Part shown: positions 6,936 through 9,978 of the stretch, one piece after another
How positions within the stretch are numbered: the first letter of the stretch is position 1
Layout: every line of letters begins with the position of its first letter
NCBI GenBank assembly: GCA_002402905.1
Contig: DHGT01000006.1
Location: 2,137 to 12,114 of the forward strand
Direction of reading: 5' to 3'
Source: Desulfatitalea sp. UBA4791
GTDB taxonomy: Bacteria > Desulfobacterota > Desulfobacteria > Desulfobacterales > Desulfosarcinaceae
DNA length: 9,978 bases
Notes under the pieces: model-generated
What the model saw: the letters and a program-made list of their open reading frames with translations, nothing else
The model's database searches: none
What the model was told of the DNA's origin: nothing
Made by a program: the position numbers and the translations under genes

Positions 6936-8169
6936 AAACATGGAGCTTTTCCGATTTCAGCGCATAGGCCACGGCGATGCCGACCAGGAAGCCTGCGGCC
7001 AGATTCGAGGCCAGCGTGATGCCCACCACGAGGATCGGTACGAACATCTCCTTGCGCGTTTTCATGTCCAGGAGGGTCAGGCTCAACTGCGCACCGGCGA
7101 AAATCAGCAGGATCCCGAGGGCGGCCATGGGCAGCAGGTAGATGACGCCCATGAGATGTTCGCCCAGGAGCAGTGCCAGGAGGATAAAAATGGCGCCGAT
7201 GATCAGGTTGGACCCACCGGTGCGGGCGCCGAAGCGATAGCGGGACGCCAGGCCGCCGGCACCATGGCACATGGGCATGCCGCCCAGGAAAAAGCTCATC
7301 AGATTGGCCAGGGCCATACTGATGCAAAGGGCCCGGTAGGTCACCCGCTTGCCATCCTGGGGGAAGTACTGGATCGACAGGTCGGCATTGGCCATGACGG
7401 CATTGCCGAGGGTCATGGGGATCTGCGGCAAGACCAGCACCAGCAGGGCGAAGGTGAAATCCCCGGCCGAAGGAAACCCGTGGGGCAGCAGATCCGGCAG
7501 AAAGAGACCCGGACGGATATGTTGCAGGCCTTCGCCCGTTCCCAGGAATATGCCGGTCAACAGCCCCACACCCACGACGACGATGGCCGCCGGCAATCGC
7601 TTGTTTTCCAGCAGCAAAAGGGTGAGCACCCCCAGTATACCGCCGATCAGCAAGCCCAAAGGGATCGGCCCCAGGCTCTGGATGCTCAGGTAGGGTTCCG
7701 CAGCGTCCCGCAAGGCTTGAAATGTCGAGGTGCCCAGCGTCAGCTTCACGCCCTGGGTGACCAGGAGAACACCGGTGGATAGCTGGACCCCACGGATGAC
7801 CGGTCTGGGGATATATTTGCCGATCACCGTGATGATGCCGGTCCCGCCGATCACCAGCAGAAACAGAAAGATCCACAAGCTCGACGCCTGAATCTGGCTG
7901 GCCGTAATACCGGTGGCGATGGCATAGGCGCCGATCACCTTCATGGGTTCCACGGGGCTGGTGACCCTGAAATAGAGCCCGGCAAATACGTAATAGAGCC
8001 CGACGCCCAGGAACAACCCCAATGGATTCAGGCCGTTAATCAAAATCATGCCGATCGCCAAAGGCAAAATGGTCCCCAGATCGCCCAGGCTGCCCGCCAG
8101 CTCCATGCGATTGAAACGATACGCCGAAACGATGCCGGCGTGGTGAGCGTTTATTTCGTTTGTATCCAT
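6934..8169 (-). CDS. MOT1/SulP-like molybdate (or tungstate/sulfate) permease
   Basis: This 411-aa, very hydrophobic protein has about ten to twelve membrane segments. It carries motifs typical of the MOT1 molybdate transporter branch of the SulP superfamily: ELAGSLGDLGTILPLAIGM (residues 24-41), PQIPMTLGNAV (248-258), and GGMPMCHGAGGLASRYRFGA (297-316) followed by RTGGSN. These correspond to the two conserved anion-site motifs (SLGDLGT and PMCHGAGG). MOT1 proteins import molybdate with high affinity in plants and algae, and bacterial relatives are usually annotated as putative sulfate/molybdate transporters. The start ATG has AGGAG 8 bases upstream. Transcription diverges from the di-Mop regulator gene, which supports molybdate or tungstate rather than sulfate as the cargo. 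There is no C-terminal STAS domain, in keeping with MOT1 and unlike classical SulP sulfate transporters. Confidence 0.85.
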   Translation of the reverse strand: MDTNEINAHHAGIVSAYRFNRMELAGSLGDLGTILPLAIGMILINGLNPLGLFLGVGLYYVFAGLYFRVTSPVEPMKVIGAYAIATGITASQIQASSLWIFLFLLVIGGTGIITVIGKYIPRPVIRGVQLSTGVLLVTQGVKLTLGTSTFQALRDAAEPYLSIQSLGPIPLGLLIGGILGVLTLLLLENKRLPAAIVVVGVGLLTGIFLGTGEGLQHIRPGLFLPDLLPHGFPSAGDFTFALLVLVLPQIPMTLGNAVMANADLSIQYFPQDGKRVTYRALCISMALANLMSFFLGGMPMCHGAGGLASRYRFGARTGGSNLIIGAIFILLALLLGEHLMGVIYLLPMAALGILLIFAGAQLSLTLLDMKTRKEMFVPILVVGITLASNLAAGFLVGIAVAYALKSEKLHV

Positions 8170-8236
8170 CTCTCTTTCTCCTGGCCGTTCCCCTGAACCG
8201 GCACCGTCCGCCAGCTTACGAATAGCGGACCCAGCC

Positions 8237-8263
8237 TTGACATGTAATCACGATTAATATATT
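8237..8263 (+). promoter_or_regulatory. Promoter of the di-Mop regulator gene
   Basis: A perfect TTGACA (8237-8242) is followed after 15 bases by TATATT (8258-8263, 5/6 match to the -10 consensus). A weaker TATTTA at a 17-base spacing overlaps it. The predicted start point near 8270 gives a leader of roughly 95 bases before the ATG at 8364. The -10 and spacer lie inside the 26-bp palindrome, so a bound regulator would block RNA polymerase (inference). Confidence 0.55.
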
Positions 8264-8272
8264 TATCGTGAT
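8247..8272. promoter_or_regulatory. 26-bp near-perfect palindrome, candidate operator for the di-Mop regulator
   Basis: The arms ATCACGAT (8247-8254) and ATCGTGAT (8265-8272) are exact reverse complements. Between them, single T residues flank the self-complementary core AATATATT (8256-8263), so 24 of 26 positions are symmetric. The site is the most A+T-rich spot in the intergenic region. It covers the -10 region of the regulator promoter and touches the -10 of the permease promoter. Position and symmetry suggest a dimer-binding operator; the bound protein is inferred to be the adjacent regulator. Confidence 0.6.
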
Positions 8273-8299
8273 AGTACGGACGCGCCCAAAAAATGTCAA
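8271..8299 (-). promoter_or_regulatory. Promoter of the molybdate permease gene
   Basis: On the minus strand a perfect TTGACA (8294-8299) is followed, after the ideal 17-base spacer, by TACTAT (8271-8276, 4/6 match). The predicted start point near 8264 falls inside the palindrome and gives a leader of about 95 bases to the permease ATG. It faces the regulator promoter, so the two cannot both hold polymerase freely. Confidence 0.55.
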
Positions 8300-8363
8300 G
8301 CCCATTGTCTGTGTGGAGCGGCACAGCATGCTCCAGGGACAACCATCGCATCGTCGAGGACCC

Positions 8364-9470
8364 ATGAAAAAATCGAACCAGACAACTGACAGCCAATCCC
8401 CCCGGCCGCCTTCGGATCGGGAACGAACATACCATGGGCGCATCTTCTCCACGCCGAAAAAAGACAAATACCTCGATTCGGTCCAACTCAACCAGTTGGA
8501 GCAAGCCTTCCGGGAGTGGACCGAGGCGGCCACGCGTCCCGACGTGCGGGCCTCGCGGCGCCGCATCTTGCTCATTTTCCTGATCATCCGCTACGCCGGC
8601 GCAAAGCTCCATGAGGTGGTGAATCTCGACCCGGGCCGGGATTTCGACTTCGTCGAGGGATTTGTCATCCTGGGCCGCGCCAGGGGAAAATCCAGCCACC
8701 GGCGCAAGGTCCAGTTGCCTGAAAAACTCTGCCACGACATCCGATCGTTGATCACCGAGCCATCGTTGAAAAAAGAAAAACAGGAGCTGTTCCAAGCGGA
8801 TCCCGGCTTTGTCCGCCGCAAGTTTTATGAGCGCGCAGCGGCCTGCGGCATCCCCAAGCAGCTCGGTGCGCCGGAGGTTCTACGCAAATCGCGGGCCGTG
8901 GAGCTGATGCAGAGCAACCTCCCCCTGCCCGCGGTCCAGATGCTGTTGGGGCATTCGACGCCCAACCTGACCTCCTCCTTTGTCTCCTTTTCCGAAGAGG
9001 AGATCCAGCAGGTGACCCGTCTCATCGTGGAAAAGGAGTTCTCCCGCAAGACCAGCGCCCGCAATTCGTTTTTCGGCAGCATTCGAACCATCGAGCGGGG
9101 CGACATTCAAACCCGCGTGGAGATTGTGACCCTGGGCGGGCACGTGGTCACCACGGTGATCACCAACGACAGCGTGCAGCGCCTGGGTCTGAAACCGGGC
9201 AAGACCATTGCGGCCGAGGTCAAGGCCCCCTGGGTGATCTTGTCGAAAAACGGCCACGGCCTCGAGTGCAGCGCGGACAACCGGTTCAAGGGGACGGTTG
9301 ACAAGATCACCCAAGGCGCCATCAACACCGAATATGTGGTGCGGATTGCCGACGGAACCGAGGTGTGTGCCATGGTGACCAGTGACAGCAGTCGGCGGCT
9401 GGGCCTGGCCGAGGGAGACGAGACGTGGGTCCTCTTCAGCAGCTATTCGGTCGTCCTCATGTCGGCATGA
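8364..9470 (+). CDS. tunR: TunR-like molybdate/tungstate-responsive regulator: inactive tyrosine-recombinase fold plus two Mop (TOBE) domains
   Basis: This is a 368-aa protein. Residues about 36-225 have a phage-integrase/tyrosine-recombinase layout but the active site is lost: the first Arg is Lys81 (RYAGAKLHE), the HxLR His is Glu171 (EVLR, with Arg174 kept), LGH is kept (195-197) and the nucleophilic Tyr is Phe206 (LTSSFVSFS). It should bind DNA without cutting it. Residues about 233-296 and 304-367 are two tandem Mop/TOBE repeats (NSFFGSIRTIERGDIQTRVE and RFKGTVDKITQGAINTEYVV), the oxyanion sensors also found in ModE. This architecture matches TunR, described as a tungstate-responsive regulator in sulfate-reducing bacteria. 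The frame is open back to a GTG at 8268 inside the palindrome. I chose ATG 8364 with GAGG just upstream (a short 4-base spacing). ATG 8328, with GGAG 9 bases upstream, would add 12 residues. It diverges from the permease gene, and the next gene follows 22 bases downstream. Confidence 0.83.
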   Translation: MKKSNQTTDSQSPRPPSDRERTYHGRIFSTPKKDKYLDSVQLNQLEQAFREWTEAATRPDVRASRRRILLIFLIIRYAGAKLHEVVNLDPGRDFDFVEGFVILGRARGKSSHRRKVQLPEKLCHDIRSLITEPSLKKEKQELFQADPGFVRRKFYERAAACGIPKQLGAPEVLRKSRAVELMQSNLPLPAVQMLLGHSTPNLTSSFVSFSEEEIQQVTRLIVEKEFSRKTSARNSFFGSIRTIERGDIQTRVEIVTLGGHVVTTVITNDSVQRLGLKPGKTIAAEVKAPWVILSKNGHGLECSADNRFKGTVDKITQGAINTEYVVRIADGTEVCAMVTSDSSRRLGLAEGDETWVLFSSYSVVLMSA

Positions 9471-9492
9471 ATGAAACAGATAGGAGAATGCC

Positions 9493-9978
9493 ATGACCTT
9501 CCAACTTCCCGCCTATCAACCCCCGGATTTTACGCAACCGCCGTTTGTGGACGCCCCGCCGGTAACATTCAAACGGGTTGCAAAAGCCGGCGTAGCGCCG
9601 GACGATTATCACGCCACCTCGATCCACCCGGAGTATTTCCAGGTGGAAAAAGGCCGATGGTCGCTCCTGGAACAGTCCCGGATGGACGGCGTGGTGGTGC
9701 AACGAGACGACGGATCGCTGGTCGTCAGGGAGTTTCGGAAACTCGCACGCGGTGACCGGGTGGCCTGCGGCCGGCGGGAAAACGGCGAGGACGGCATCTT
9801 GGTGCATGCCGAACCGTTTGAATCCCAGGACGGCGCGTTTCAGAAATTTGCCTTCCGCACCCGGACGACCCGCGAGACCTCTTTTTCCATTGACTACGAC
9901 GAACTCTACGATCTCCTGGAGTTCGAACGGCGCAACGGCTTCATCGTCTGGGCCCTCGGACCGGCGGTGGTCTTCGAC
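9493..9978 (+). CDS. Conserved protein of uncertain function, 3' end outside the window
   Basis: At least 162 codons are open to the window edge. The ATG is preceded by AGGAG 6 bases upstream, with the regulator stop 22 bases upstream, so the two genes are probably co-transcribed. The protein starts MTFQLPAYQPPDFTQPPFVD and continues through ATSIHPEYFQVEKGRWSLLE, RMDGVVVQRDDGSLVVREF, RKLARGDRVACGRRENGEDG, RETSFSIDYDELYDLLEFER and FIVWALGPAVVFD. There is no signal peptide or membrane segment in the visible part, and the compact motif-rich pattern suggests a cytoplasmic enzyme. The final WALGPAVVFD faintly recalls the Rossmann-like part of the LOR/SDH (TIGR00300) family, which includes ornithine cyclodeaminase-type enzymes. 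I recall this resemblance from memory only and do not assign a function. Linkage to a Mo/W regulator could mean regulation by these oxyanions, but that is speculation. Confidence 0.75.
   Translation, partial: MTFQLPAYQPPDFTQPPFVDAPPVTFKRVAKAGVAPDDYHATSIHPEYFQVEKGRWSLLEQSRMDGVVVQRDDGSLVVREFRKLARGDRVACGRRENGEDGILVHAEPFESQDGAFQKFAFRTRTTRETSFSIDYDELYDLLEFERRNGFIVWALGPAVVFD

Noticed and set aside
8268..8363. Extension of the regulator to the GTG at 8268
   Set aside because: That start lies inside the palindrome and at or before the predicted transcription start. The added residues are basic and of low similarity to any domain, and ATG codons at 8328 and 8364 have ribosome-binding sites.
8364..9060. 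Active site-specific recombinase with an attachment site, i.e. a mobile element
   Set aside because: The catalytic Tyr, His and first Arg are replaced, the domain is fused to Mop sensors, and no tRNA, direct repeats or phage genes are nearby.
8880..9494. A minus-strand frame opposite the di-Mop part of the regulator
   Set aside because: The plus-strand frame has two clear Mop repeats, while the antisense product is unstructured His/Gly-rich sequence.

Overview
The window is about 60% G+C, densely coded, and carries two units that face away from each other. A tyrosine-recombinase-fold regulator with two Mop/TOBE domains (resembling TunR of sulfate-reducing bacteria), next to a MOT1-type molybdate permease, suggests an anaerobic Desulfobacterota ('deltaproteobacterial') chromosome. 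This placement is an inference from gene content; no rRNA or other marker gene is present. No tRNA, rRNA, CRISPR array, insertion sequence or transposase was seen.

Positions 100-5738 (minus strand) hold a compact defence/condensin operon, read right to left. It starts with a 67-codon zinc-ribbon gene that contains an in-frame TGA. The complete MukBEF-like set follows: jetA/mksF (kleisin), jetB/mksE (KITE-like subunit), jetC/mksB (SMC-like ATPase) and jetD/mksG (Toprim nuclease). The four jet genes overlap by 8, 8 and 35 bases, so they are almost certainly translated as one unit. This is a Wadjet (JetABCD/MksBEFG) system. In studied examples the SMC motor extrudes loops on small circular DNA, and JetD cleaves the DNA, which eliminates plasmids.

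Positions 5824-6834 (minus) encode a class I SAM-dependent O-methyltransferase of the acetylserotonin/hydroxyindole O-methyltransferase type. Positions 6934-8169 (minus) encode a MOT1-family molybdate (possibly tungstate or sulfate) permease.

Positions 8170-8363 are a divergent control region. A 26-bp near-perfect palindrome lies under two oppositely directed promoters, each with a perfect TTGACA -35 box. To the right (plus strand) is the regulator gene, whose integrase-like domain has lost its catalytic residues, followed 22 bases later by an unfinished gene that runs off the window. The simplest model is that the regulator senses molybdate or tungstate through its di-Mop domain and controls both itself and the permease from the shared palindrome.

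The two most notable points are this regulatory switch and the zinc-ribbon gene at the head of the Wadjet operon. The in-frame UGA of that gene is followed at a suitable distance by a hairpin resembling a bacterial SECIS. It is either a candidate selenoprotein or a gene broken by a nonsense mutation.
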